DNA from: Bradyrhizobium barranii subsp. apii
GTDB taxonomy: Bacteria; Pseudomonadota; Alphaproteobacteria; Rhizobiales; Xanthobacteraceae
Assembly (NCBI RefSeq): GCF_011516635.5
Contig: NZ_CP096255.1
Span: 8,505,501 to 8,569,500 of the forward strand
Length of the DNA stretch: 64,000 nucleotides
Direction: 5' to 3'
A program made the position numbers and the translations under genes. Under the pieces are notes generated by a model. That model saw only the letters and a program-made list of their open reading frames with translations, was not told the origin of the DNA and did no database searches. Positions 17,730 through 26,982 of the stretch are shown here, piece by piece. The first letter of the stretch is position 1. The number at the start of each line of letters is the position of its first letter.

Positions 17730-18728
17730 ATGGACAAGCTGCCCGCGCAAATGACCGTGGTCGCCATCTCCAAGCCCGGTGGACCGGAGGTGCTGGTGCC
17801 GGAACAACGTGACGTTCCGCAGCCCGGTCCCGACGAGATCCTGGTCAAGGTGCAGGCCGCGGGCGTCAACCGGCCCGACGTCGCGCAGCGTTCCGGCGCC
17901 TATCCGCCGCCGCCCGGCGCCAGCGACCTGCCGGGGCTCGAGATCGCCGGCGAAGTGGTGGCGGTCGGCAGCAACGCCAAACGGCACAAGATCGGCGACA
18001 AGGTGATGTCGCTGGTCGCCGGCGGCGGCTATGCGCAGTACTGCATCGCGCAGGACGCCCAGGCGATGAGCGTGCCGCCGGCACTGTCGATCAAGGAAGC
18101 CGGCGCGCTGCCGGAAACCCTGATGACGGTCTGGCACAACGTGTTCGAGCGCGGCGGCCTGAAGGCCGGCGAGACGCTGCTGATCCATGGCGGCTCCTCC
18201 GGCATCGGCACCATGGCGATCCAGCTTGCGAAAGCCTTCGGCGCGAAAGTGTTCGTCACCGTGGGATCGCAGGACAAGATCGATGCCTGCCTCAAGCTCG
18301 GGGCCGACCGCGCCATCAACTACAAGACCGAGGACTTCGTCGCCGTGGTCAAGGAAGAGACCGACAAAGCCGGCGTCAATCTGATCCTCGACATGGTCGC
18401 CGGCGAGTATGTCGACCGCAACTATGATGCCGCGGCGGTCGACGGCCGCATCGTGCAGATCGCAACCCTCAACGGCCCCAAGGTCAGCGTCAACATCGCC
18501 AAGGTGATGGTGAAGCGCCTGACCCATACCGGCTCGACCCTGCGCCCCCGTAGTAATGCGGACAAGGCGGCCATGGTGGCCGCAATCGAGGCGAAAGTGA
18601 TGCCGCTGTTGCGCGAAGGCCGCGTCAAGCCGCTGATGGACAGCAGTTTCCCGCTGGAAAAGGCATCCGATGCGCACCGGCGCATGGAGACCTCGGCACA
18701 TATTGGCAAAATTGTGTTGGAGGTCTAG
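17730..18728 (+). CDS. NAD(P)H:quinone oxidoreductase, zinc-independent MDR family
   Basis: 332 aa from ATG 17730 with AAGGA 6 nt upstream; a frame extending into metG is rejected. N-terminal GroES-like domain (VVAISKPGGPEVLVPEQ, RPDVAQRSGAYPPPPGASDLPGLEIAG) and Rossmann domain with LLIHGGSSGIGTMAIQLAK near residue 150. This is the PIG3/QOR branch, which reduces quinones with NADPH in the cytosol. The catalytic zinc cysteines of alcohol dehydrogenases are absent. It follows the MetRS gene by 67 nt and may be cotranscribed. Confidence 0.9.
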   Translation: MDKLPAQMTVVAISKPGGPEVLVPEQRDVPQPGPDEILVKVQAAGVNRPDVAQRSGAYPPPPGASDLPGLEIAGEVVAVGSNAKRHKIGDKVMSLVAGGGYAQYCIAQDAQAMSVPPALSIKEAGALPETLMTVWHNVFERGGLKAGETLLIHGGSSGIGTMAIQLAKAFGAKVFVTVGSQDKIDACLKLGADRAINYKTEDFVAVVKEETDKAGVNLILDMVAGEYVDRNYDAAAVDGRIVQIATLNGPKVSVNIAKVMVKRLTHTGSTLRPRSNADKAAMVAAIEAKVMPLLREGRVKPLMDSSFPLEKASDAHRRMETSAHIGKIVLEV

Positions 18729-18828
18729 GCCAACGGCCCATCAGGCAAGGCGGAAACCCTTTGATTTTCCTCGCTTTCGTGGCATCTATCGCGAGGCGCC
18801 GAACCATCTTGTTCCGTTCGGAAAACGC

Positions 18829-18852
18829 CTTGCACTGACCATCTTGCACTGA
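18829..18852 (+). repeat. Short direct repeat upstream of the GGDEF-EAL gene
   Basis: CTTGCACTGA occurs twice, at 18829-18838 and 18843-18852, in the 154-bp spacer before the TTG start at 18883. It may be a tandem binding site or a chance duplication. Confidence 0.35.
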
Positions 18853-18882
18853 AGAGTTTGCGTCGAACGCGGAGAACCGACC

Positions 18883-21759
18883 TTGCGTCTGATCAGGTGC
18901 CTCGCGCCCATAGCGCTGGGCCTCATGATTCTCGTCGCCGCGTCCCCAGCGCGCGCGCTGGATGCCGTCAGCGTCCGCGGCGACGCGCCCGCGATCGACC
19001 TCACCGGCGTGCTCGAGCATCAGCGCAGTGACGCCGATCGCATCCAGGTCTCCACTGCGCCCGGCACCGACGGCATCGTCCGCCGCATCGAGGTGCGCGC
19101 CCGCGAGGGCGGCCAGAACTGGGTGGTGTTCGCGCTCGCCAACAACACCGACGACCAGCTCGACCGCCTGATCGTCGCCCCGCATTACCGCATCGTCTCG
19201 TCGGGCCTGCTGTGGCCCGACCTCGGGCTGTCGCGCATCGCGACCATCACGCCGTCGATCGGCGACCGCCCGGAGCGCCAGGAGAGCGCGACGGCCGACG
19301 TGTTCCGCATCACGCTCGATCCCGGCGCCGTCGTCACCTTTGTCGCGGAACTGCGCACCGACAAGCTGCCGCAGCTCTATCTGTGGGAGCCCGAATCCTA
19401 CAAGGACAAGGTCAATTCCTTCACGCTCTACCAGGGCATCGTGATCGGCATCTCCGGGCTTTTGGCGCTCGTGCTCACCATTCTGTTCGTGGTGAAGGGC
19501 AGCATCATGTTCCCGGCCGCCGCGGCGCTGGCCTGGGCGGTGCTGGTCTATATCGGTGTCGATTTCGGCTTCTGGGGCAAGGTGCTCGATATGTCGAACA
19601 ACGCCGAGCGCATCTGGCGCGCGGCGGGTGAAGCGATATTGGCGGCGACGCTGCTGGTGTTCCTGTTCGCCTATCTCAACCTCAGTCGATGGCACGTGCG
19701 CTATTCGCACATTACGGTGCTCTGGCTTGCCTTCCTGGGTTCGCTGGTGGCGCTCGCCTTGTTCGACCCGGCGGTGGCTTCCGGCATCGCCCGCATGTCG
19801 CTGGTGCTGATCGCCTTCGCGGGCTTCGCGCTGATCGTCTACCTCTCCACCCACGGCTTCGACCGCGCGGTGCTGCTGATCCCGACCTGGTTCCTGCTGG
19901 TGGTCTGGGTGGTCGCGGCCGGCATGACGGTCGCGGGCTCCGTCACCAACGACATCGTCGGCCCGGCTCTGCTCGGCGGCCTCGTGCTGATCGTGATGCT
20001 GATCGGCTTTACGGTGATGCAGCACGCCTTTGCCGGCGGCAGCGCCAGCACCGGCGTCGTCTCCGACATCGAGCGGCGCGCGCTGGCGCTGGCCGGCTCC
20101 GGCGATCTGATCTGGGACTGGGACGTCTCCGCCGACAAGGTCTTCACCAGCCCCGAGACCGAAGCCCTGCTCGGCCTCAAGCGCGGCACGCTGGAAGGCC
20201 CGGCCGCCTCATGGCTTGAGGTGCTGCACCCGCTCGACCAGGACCGGTTCCGCGCCGCGCTCGACAGCGTGCTCGACCAGCGCCGCGGCCGCCTGGTGCA
20301 GGACTTCCGGCTGCGCACGCCGGACGGTCATTTCATGTGGTTCGCGCTGAAGGCGCGCCCGGTGGTCGGCTCGGACGGCGAGGTCTCGCGCGTGGTCGGC
20401 ACGCTCACCGACGTCACCGAGCTGCGCAACGCCGAGGAGCGCCTGCTGCACGATTCCGTGCATGACAACCTCACCGGCCTGCCCAACCGGAAACTGTTCA
20501 TGGATCGGCTCGGCGCGGTCGCGCATTTCGCCAAGACCATGCCGACGCTGCGGCCGACGCTGATGGTGATCGACCTCGACCGCTTCAAGCAGGTCAACGA
20601 TTCCGTCGGCATCGCGGTCGGCGACTCGATCCTGCTGACGCTGGCCCGCCGCCTCACCCGCATCCTGAAGCCGCAGGACACGCTGGCGCGGCTTGCCGGC
20701 GACCAGTTCGGCCTGATCCTGCTCTCGGAGCAGGACCCGGCCCGCATCACCGCCTTCGCCGAGACCATCCGCAAGACCATCCGCGCCCCGATCGCCTTCA
20801 ACGACCGCGAGATTTTTCTCACCGCCTCGATCGGGCTCGCGCTCTCCGATCCGCAGACCCAGTTGACGGACGAGATCATCAAGGACGCCGAGCTTGCGAT
20901 GTATCATTCCAAGCGCATCGGCGGCGACCGCATCGACGTCTACAAGCCGGCGATGCGCGCGCGAAAGACCGACCGCCTGACGCTGGAGAGCGAGTTGCGC
21001 CGCGCCATCGAGCGGCAGGAGCTCACGATCCTGTACCAGCCGATCGTACGGCTGGAGGATCGTTCGATCGCCGGCTTCGAGGCGCTGGTGCGCTGGGATC
21101 ATCCGAAGCTCGGACGCATGGCTCCGTCGGAATTCATCAGCATCGCGGAAGAGACCGGCCTGATCGTCGACCTCGGCATGTTCGTGCTCGACCAGACCGC
21201 AAAGCAGCTTTCGGTGTGGCAGCGCGCGATGCGCTCGCGCGAGCCGATCTTCGCCTCCGTCAACGTCTCCTCGCGGCAATTGCTGCGCCACGATCTGATC
21301 CACGACATTCGTACCGTGCTGTCGCGCTCCTCGGTGGCGCGCGGCACGCTGAAGCTGGAATTGACGGAATCGCTGGTGATGGAGAACCCGGAGCACGCAG
21401 CCCAGATGCTGACGCGCATCCGCGAGCTCGGCACCGGGCTGTCGCTCGACGATTTCGGCACCGGCCATTCGTCGCTGGCCTATCTGCAGCGCTTCCCGTT
21501 CGACACCATCAAGATCGACCAGTCCTTCGTGCGCACCACCAACCGCGGCACCCGTCCGGTGATCCTGAAGTCGATCATCGCGCTCGCGCATGATCTCGGC
21601 ATGGACGTGGTCGCGGAAGGCGCCGAGACAGACTCCGACGCGGTCGAGCTCTACCAGATGGGCTGCGAATACGCGCAGGGCTTCGCCTTCGGCGAGCCCA
21701 TGGACGCGGACGCGGCGATGCGTCTGCTCACGGAAGTGCGGCTGGAAGCGGCGAGCTAG
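18883..21759 (+). CDS. Membrane PAS-GGDEF-EAL protein, probable c-di-GMP phosphodiesterase
   Basis: 958 aa from TTG 18883, which begins a signal peptide (residues about 1-25, ending ASPARA). A periplasmic beta-rich region of about 150 residues and seven TM helices (to about residue 385) resemble the 7TMR-DISM sensor layout. Then come PAS (DLIWDWDVSADKVF), GGDEF and EAL domains. The GGDEF signature is degenerate (AGDQF near residue 607), so cyclase activity is unlikely. The EAL motifs are intact: EALVRW, DDFGTG, KIDQSFV, VAEGAE. It would degrade c-di-GMP in response to an envelope signal. The stop TAG (21757-21759) spans the boundary of mobile element copy 1. Confidence 0.9.
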   Translation: MRLIRCLAPIALGLMILVAASPARALDAVSVRGDAPAIDLTGVLEHQRSDADRIQVSTAPGTDGIVRRIEVRAREGGQNWVVFALANNTDDQLDRLIVAPHYRIVSSGLLWPDLGLSRIATITPSIGDRPERQESATADVFRITLDPGAVVTFVAELRTDKLPQLYLWEPESYKDKVNSFTLYQGIVIGISGLLALVLTILFVVKGSIMFPAAAALAWAVLVYIGVDFGFWGKVLDMSNNAERIWRAAGEAILAATLLVFLFAYLNLSRWHVRYSHITVLWLAFLGSLVALALFDPAVASGIARMSLVLIAFAGFALIVYLSTHGFDRAVLLIPTWFLLVVWVVAAGMTVAGSVTNDIVGPALLGGLVLIVMLIGFTVMQHAFAGGSASTGVVSDIERRALALAGSGDLIWDWDVSADKVFTSPETEALLGLKRGTLEGPAASWLEVLHPLDQDRFRAALDSVLDQRRGRLVQDFRLRTPDGHFMWFALKARPVVGSDGEVSRVVGTLTDVTELRNAEERLLHDSVHDNLTGLPNRKLFMDRLGAVAHFAKTMPTLRPTLMVIDLDRFKQVNDSVGIAVGDSILLTLARRLTRILKPQDTLARLAGDQFGLILLSEQDPARITAFAETIRKTIRAPIAFNDREIFLTASIGLALSDPQTQLTDEIIKDAELAMYHSKRIGGDRIDVYKPAMRARKTDRLTLESELRRAIERQELTILYQPIVRLEDRSIAGFEALVRWDHPKLGRMAPSEFISIAEETGLIVDLGMFVLDQTAKQLSVWQRAMRSREPIFASVNVSSRQLLRHDLIHDIRTVLSRSSVARGTLKLELTESLVMENPEHAAQMLTRIRELGTGLSLDDFGTGHSSLAYLQRFPFDTIKIDQSFVRTTNRGTRPVILKSIIALAHDLGMDVVAEGAETDSDAVELYQMGCEYAQGFAFGEPMDADAAMRLLTEVRLEAAS

Positions 21760-21773
21760 AGCGTTTTCCGATC
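21759..21773 (+). repeat. Left terminal inverted repeat, element copy 1
   Basis: GAGCGTTTTCCGATC; pairs with the right end at 27969-27983 with two mismatches. The transposase stop codon (21772-21774) overlaps this repeat. Confidence 0.85.
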
Positions 21774-22718
21774 ACGTTGCGTCGTAACCAGCCGCGACGA
21801 GATAATTTTGACATTCCTCGGGTGAGAAGCGTTTGAGAGCGTTGGCGATTGCTTGCCAGAGATCGGGCATGGTGCGGGCTGCGGCGGTCCGCAACAGCGC
21901 TTTCAGTTTGGAGAAGGCCATTTCAATCGGGTTGAAGTCTGGACTGTAGGGCGGAAGATAGAGCAGGCTAGCTCCGACCGCCTGGATGGCCTCTCGAACG
22001 CCATGGACCTTGTGAGCGGGCAAGTTGTCCATGATAACGGTATCGCCCGGCCGCAGCGATGGGGCGAGCAATTGCTCGACGTAGGCCAGGAAAGCGTCGC
22101 CATCCATTGGACCGTCCAGAACAAGCGGCGCGATCAGACCGTCGGAGCGCAATCCAGCGGTGAACGTCGTCGTCTTCCAATGTCCGTGTGGGATAGCTGC
22201 ACGACATCGCTCGCCGCGTGGCGAGCGCCCGTAACGCCGCGCCATTTTGGTGTTGGCGCTGGTTTCGTCGATGAAGACGAGACGCTCAGGGTCAAGGTCG
22301 ATTTGCCCTTCGAACCACTCCTCACGTGCGGCATTTATATCGCCGCGCCGTTGCTCGGCGGCGTGCGCTGTCTTTTTTTAAGTGTGATCTTTCTGCGCTG
22401 GAAAAAACGCCAGAGCGACGCGATGCCAGTCGATATTCCACGACGTTTCAACAGTTCTCGCAACTCGGCAAGCGTGATATCCGGCCTCGCTGTCACCGCC
22501 TCCAGAATCAATTGCGAATGCGCTTCGATGCGCTGCGATTTGCGGTCACCGCCCTGGCGTTTAGGAACGATGTCGCCAACTTTCTTGAGGCGACCGCGCC
22601 AGCGGATTGCACTGGCCGCGCTGACACCAAAGCGCTCAGCAGCCTGTCGACAGGACATGCCACCGTCAATCGCGGCTACCACCCTTTGGCGAAGATCAAC
22701 CGAAAGCGCCCTGGCCAT
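21772..22718 (-). CDS. IS630-family transposase, two frames joined by programmed -1 frameshift (copy 1)
   Basis: Frame A runs from ATG 22718 ([20 protein letters not shown]) to a stop at 22335 and holds the helix-turn-helix DNA-binding part ([24 protein letters not shown]). Frame B continues to 21772 and holds the DDE domain: [21 protein letters not shown] and [16 protein letters not shown]. They overlap at a run of seven A on the coding strand (22373-22379), where a -1 slip gives [10 protein letters not shown] and a continuous protein of about 315 aa. This arrangement is known in IS630 elements. Asp replaces Ala of copy 2 in IDL(D/A)PERLV. Confidence 0.88.
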
Positions 22719-23417
22719 ACATGCTGGCCTCCCTCGCCAGCATGCAGCTTGAATCTGACTCGCGCCGTTTTGGGAATCTGGAGGGTTCTGTGAGGTCGCG
22801 CTCACGCGAGGGCGCGGCAGGCGCTTATGACGCGACCTCATTGAAGCCGGATTGAACGAAGGCGCGGGAGGCTATTCGCGGTTTTGCAGCTATGGGGATT
22901 GTTCGAGATCGCCATGCCCGATCTGCTGGCTCGGCGCGTGAGGCAGAGACACAGGAGTGCGCATCCTGGAAGAGTTGAGATCAGACGCGCTTCGCCTGAG
23001 ATCGCGATAGGCCTTTTGCTGCATCGGACGGTTGTTGTCGCGCAGTGTGACAGCACGGATTCGACATCGTCCGCGATGATCGAGACGCTGGGAGCGAAAT
23101 GACGAATGATGATCGTCGTGCACGACATGACTTGGCTCACGATGTGTCGCATCGGAACGGTGATGTTCGAGGGCTGGGGCGTCTGAAGCTATGTCGAAAG
23201 CGCTCAATGATGCGCATGACGCCACCACAATCGGGACAGGCAGGAACCTCGGCCCAGGTTTGAGCCTCCGAATCCACAGGCGACGGCTGGCCATCGTTTG
23301 GGGCTGTTCGCTCATGATCGAGAAGTTCGCGGCAAAGGGCGAGCTTGGCAGCGCGATGGCGGTTGGCCATGAAGCCGAAGTGGCGGATGCGGTGGAAGCC
23401 GTCAGGCGGCGTATGAA

Positions 23418-23424
23418 GCAGGAA
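23418..23424. repeat. Target site duplication of IS21, left
   Basis: GCAGGAA directly before the IS21 end; the same seven bases follow the other end at 26017-26023, and occur once at the matching site in copy 2. Confidence 0.85.
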
Positions 23425-23523
23425 TGCATATTTCAGTGATCGTGAGCAGCGATTTCGCGCGATCATGAGCGCCGAATTCAGACGATCGTGAGCAGCCTCG
23501 CTCCGGCCGAGGCGGTGATAGGG

Positions 23524-24285
23524 TCAGCGTTCTGGCTGCTCGTCAAGGGTGATGGTTTTGGCGTTGCGTTTTCGCATGCTTTCGCCAGCAAGCTGGAGGC
23601 GGTGAGCGTTGTGGACGAGGCGATCCAGAATCGCGTCGCCTAGCGTGGGATCTCCGATAACTTCGTGCCATGTGTCCACAGGGAGTTGGCTGGTTACGAT
23701 GGTGGAGGAGCGGCCATGGCGATCGTCAAGGATTTCCAGTAGATCGCGCCGCTCGGCAGCGGTGAGCACCGACAATCCCCAATCATCCAAAATCAGAACC
23801 TGGGCGCGGCCAAGGGTTTTGAGCAAGCGGGCATAACGTCCATCGCCCCGCGCGAGCCCCAACGCTTCGAACAATCTTGGGACGCGGTGATAGAGGACCG
23901 AGCGATTATCTCGGCAGGCCTTGTGGCCGAGGGCACAGGCTAACCAACTTTTGCCCAATCCGGTCGCCCCGGTTATGAGCAAATTCTCGTGGCGATCGAT
24001 CCAGTCGCCGCTGGCGAGCTTGGCGAAGACGGCCCGGTCGATACCCCGCGGCGTGCGCAAATCGACGTCCTCCACGCAGGCATTCTGGCGGAGCGAGGCC
24101 AGCTTGAGGCGCGTGGTGAGCCGCCTGGTGTCGCGTTCCGCCGCTTCCCGGTCGACCAGCAGGCCGATGCGATCTTCGAACGGCAAGGCTTCGAGATCAG
24201 GCGATCGTCGCTGCTCCTCGAAGGCCTTGGCCATGCCGCTCAAGCCGAGCTCGATCAGGCGTTCGTGGGTGGGATGGTTGAGCAT
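23524..24285 (-). CDS. istB: IS21-family helper ATPase IstB
   Basis: 253 aa. AAA+ ATPase with Walker A ITGATGLGKSWLACALG near residue 107 and Walker B VLILDDWGLS near residue 166. IstB chooses target DNA and stimulates IstA during IS21 transposition. The start lies 16 nt after the istA stop, the usual IS21 order. Confidence 0.93.
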   Translation of the reverse strand: MLNHPTHERLIELGLSGMAKAFEEQRRSPDLEALPFEDRIGLLVDREAAERDTRRLTTRLKLASLRQNACVEDVDLRTPRGIDRAVFAKLASGDWIDRHENLLITGATGLGKSWLACALGHKACRDNRSVLYHRVPRLFEALGLARGDGRYARLLKTLGRAQVLILDDWGLSVLTAAERRDLLEILDDRHGRSSTIVTSQLPVDTWHEVIGDPTLGDAILDRLVHNAHRLQLAGESMRKRNAKTITLDEQPER

Positions 24286-24301
24286 ACAGGTCTCCTTGGC
24301 T

Positions 24302-25843
24302 TCAGTGAAAATAATCGCGGCCGCGGATGTTGCCGTGGCGCAGGGGTTGGTGTTCGGAGGGCTCGTCGAGAAAGGTACGATCCAGACCGTTCTGGAGGAT
24401 GGAGCGGATCGAGGCGACGGATCGCGCCTTGATCAGAATGCCGCGCCGGCAGGCCGCTTCGACGCGCTCCGCGCTGTAGCTTTTGACCAGTGACAGAATG
24501 CCGAGGCAGGTGCGAAAGCCTTGCTCGGGATGCGGCCGGGCCGCGATCACGGCCTGGAAGAAGGCGGCGGTCGACGGACCGATCCGCTCGCCGGCGACGA
24601 TCACTCCGGCGGGCGTCCATTGACCGTAGCGCCGATGGGCGCTGGGCATATGGTCGGCGATGGTGGTGTGGCCCCGCCGGTTGGGCGCGCGGGCGTGGCT
24701 GGCGATCCTGCGGCCGTTGTGGAAGATCTCGACCGTTCTGTCATCGATGCGTGCGTCGACAAGCTCACGGATGAGCCGATACGGCGCGGAATACCAGTGT
24801 CCATCGATCTCGATATGATAGTCGGGGCCGATCCGGCATCGCTTCCAGCGTGCGAAAGCGTAAGCCTGGTCCGGCAGCTTTGTAAGCTTGGGCTTGTCGA
24901 GCTCGGCGAACAGTTCGGCGCGACTGGCGCCAAAGTCGCGCATCTGCCTTGCATTGAGTTCGACGACGAGTGTTTTGATGGCTGCGTTCAGCTCCGCCAA
25001 CGAAAAGAAGCGTTGGTTGCGCAGCCGCGCCAGAATCCATCGCTGGGCGACTTGCACCGCAACTTCGACCTTTGCCTTATCTTTTGGGCGCCGCGGCCGG
25101 GCTGCGAGAATGGCCGTGCCGTAATGGCTCGCCATCTCGGCATAGGTTCGGTTGAGGCCGGGATCGTGGCGGTCGGGATTGGTGACGGCGGCCTTGAGAT
25201 TGTCGCAGACTACGAATGTCGGCACGCCGCCGAGGAAGGCGAAAAGATTGATGTGGACCCGGATCCAGTCGGCGAGCCCCTCGCTTGGACAGGCCTCGGC
25301 ATAGGTATAGTTGGAGGCGCCCATCGCCGCGACGAACAGCTTCATCGACTGCACTTCCCCGTTTGAGGGATCGATGACGTCGATGGTGTCGCCGGCGAAA
25401 TCCACGAAAACCTTCTCGCCGCCCAGATGCGTCTGCCGCATCGAAGGCCGGGCTCGCCCCTTCCAGGCCTCGTACGTCGTGCAGAACCAGGTGTAGCCGA
25501 AGCCATCGGGATGGGTGGCGCGATACTCGTCCCACAGCAGCCGACGGGTCACGTTGCGTCGGCGCAGCTCCTTGTCGACATAGCCCCAGTCGGGAACGGC
25601 CCGCTGGGGGCTCTGCGACGCAGGCCTCGGCGCCGGGAAAAGCAGCAGCTCCAGGTCCTCGTCGCTCATTCCGGCCGGCAACGGCCACTTCAGCCCGGCA
25701 GCCCCGGCTCGGCGTAGATAGCTGTGCACGGCGCCGTTGCTGATGCCCAAGGTGCGCGCGATGGCTCGCTCCGGCAAGCCTTGAACATGTTTTAAGCGGA
25801 GAACCTCTTTGATCCGGCGCATCGACAATCTCTGGGTGGGCAT
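24302..25843 (-). CDS. istA: IS21-family transposase IstA
   Basis: 513 aa. N-terminal helix-turn-helix (LPERAIARTLGISNGAVHSYLRR), then the DDE integrase core: FVDFAGDTIDV, FVVCDNLKAAV and KDKAKVEVAVQ supply the two Asp and the Glu. C-terminal beta-barrel region as in other IstA proteins. It cuts and joins the element ends, together with IstB encoded next. Full length, apparently intact. Confidence 0.93.
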   Translation of the reverse strand: MPTQRLSMRRIKEVLRLKHVQGLPERAIARTLGISNGAVHSYLRRAGAAGLKWPLPAGMSDEDLELLLFPAPRPASQSPQRAVPDWGYVDKELRRRNVTRRLLWDEYRATHPDGFGYTWFCTTYEAWKGRARPSMRQTHLGGEKVFVDFAGDTIDVIDPSNGEVQSMKLFVAAMGASNYTYAEACPSEGLADWIRVHINLFAFLGGVPTFVVCDNLKAAVTNPDRHDPGLNRTYAEMASHYGTAILAARPRRPKDKAKVEVAVQVAQRWILARLRNQRFFSLAELNAAIKTLVVELNARQMRDFGASRAELFAELDKPKLTKLPDQAYAFARWKRCRIGPDYHIEIDGHWYSAPYRLIRELVDARIDDRTVEIFHNGRRIASHARAPNRRGHTTIADHMPSAHRRYGQWTPAGVIVAGERIGPSTAAFFQAVIAARPHPEQGFRTCLGILSLVKSYSAERVEAACRRGILIKARSVASIRSILQNGLDRTFLDEPSEHQPLRHGNIRGRDYFH

Positions 25844-26016
25844 CGGCCTTCCTCGTTCACTGACGAGGCAGTTCCTAAGCCGGTTGAGTTGTCGGCCGAA
25901 GCGGGCTGAGTTGCTGAAAAGCTGCTCACGATCCCGCGAAATCCGTGCTCACGATCGTCTGAAATCTCTGCTCACGATCCCCTGAAATCCGTGCTCACGA
26001 TCCCGCGAAACATGCA

Positions 26017-26023
26017 GCAGGAA
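26017..26023. repeat. Target site duplication of IS21, right
   Basis: GCAGGAA, second copy of the duplication at 23418-23424. Confidence 0.85.
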
Positions 26024-26982
26024 ACGGCGAATGAACTCATCGGGCTTGAGATTCATGATCTTTGTCGCGCTGTTTTGGCGATAGTCCTTCCATGAGAAGG
26101 CGACATGATCGTCGTCGAGTGCGACGAGCCGGCTGTTGGCGATCGCGACGCGATGGGTGTAGCGGCCGAGATAGGCCAGGACCTGTGCGGGTCCGCCGAA
26201 GGGCCGCTTGGCGTAAGCAACCCAGTTGATGCGTCGCATGGCGTCGAGGTGGGCCGCAAAGGCAGCCGGCTCGGCCAGAGCTCCGAGATCGCCGAAGAAA
26301 CGCAAGGCACCGGAGTTGAAGGCTGCCGACAGACGTTTGAGAAAAAGTGTGCGAAATAGTCTGGACAACGGTTTGACGGCCAGGAAGAAGTTCGGTCGGC
26401 AAGCGGTCCAGCGCGCGCCATCGGGCGAGAGGCCGCCACCCGGAACGACGCAATGGACGTGGGGATGATGCATCAGCGTCTGTCCCCAGGTGTGGAGGAC
26501 GGCGACGCCGCCGATCGCACCGCCGAGCCGGCGTGGATTGGCGGCGAGCGTCGTCATCGCCTCGGCGGCAGCCTTGAACAGGATGGCATAGACGACGGCC
26601 TTGTTCTGGAAAGCGATCGCGGCGATCGGTGCGGGAAGTGTAAAGACGACGTGGAAATAGGGAACCGGAAGCAGGTCGGCTTGACGCGCGGCGAGCCACG
26701 CGGCTCGGGCTCTCCCCTGACACTTCGGACAGTGCCGATTGCGGCAGGAATTATAGGCAACGCGTGTCGTGCCGCAGTCGTCGCAAGCCTGCATGTGGCC
26801 GCCGAGCGCCTCGGTCCGGCACGCAACGATCGCGCTCATCACGCGCCGCTCGACCCGCCCCAGATGACCGGCATGTACACGGCGATAGGCGTCGCCATGC
26901 CGGCGCAGAATATCGGCAATCTCGATGGCGGGCCTGTTGGAGCGGATGTCGGAGCGGGTCATGACCCGCATCCCGCTGCGGG

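Larger units (their letters stand above)
23425..26016 (-). mobile_element. IS21-family insertion sequence
   Basis: 2,592 bp, with ends TGCATATTTC and GAAACATGCA (inverted, one mismatch) and a 7-bp target duplication GCAGGAA. It carries istA and istB. Several copies of a GCTCACGATC-type subterminal repeat lie at both ends: three at the left in the inverse sense (GATCGTGAGC or close) and four at the right. Multiple terminal repeats that bind the transposase are typical of IS21. It is absent from copy 2. Confidence 0.92.

Noticed and set aside
22838-23152. A 104-codon minus-strand frame in the end of the IS91 element (also at 46017-46331)
   Set aside because: No domain or ribosome site is seen, it overlaps the transposase 3' end in another frame, and such ends normally hold non-coding origin structures.
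25880-26016. Regularly spaced GCTCACGATC units as a CRISPR-like array
   Set aside because: The units are short, imperfect and lie within the IS21 end with an inverse set at the other end, as expected for transposase binding sites.
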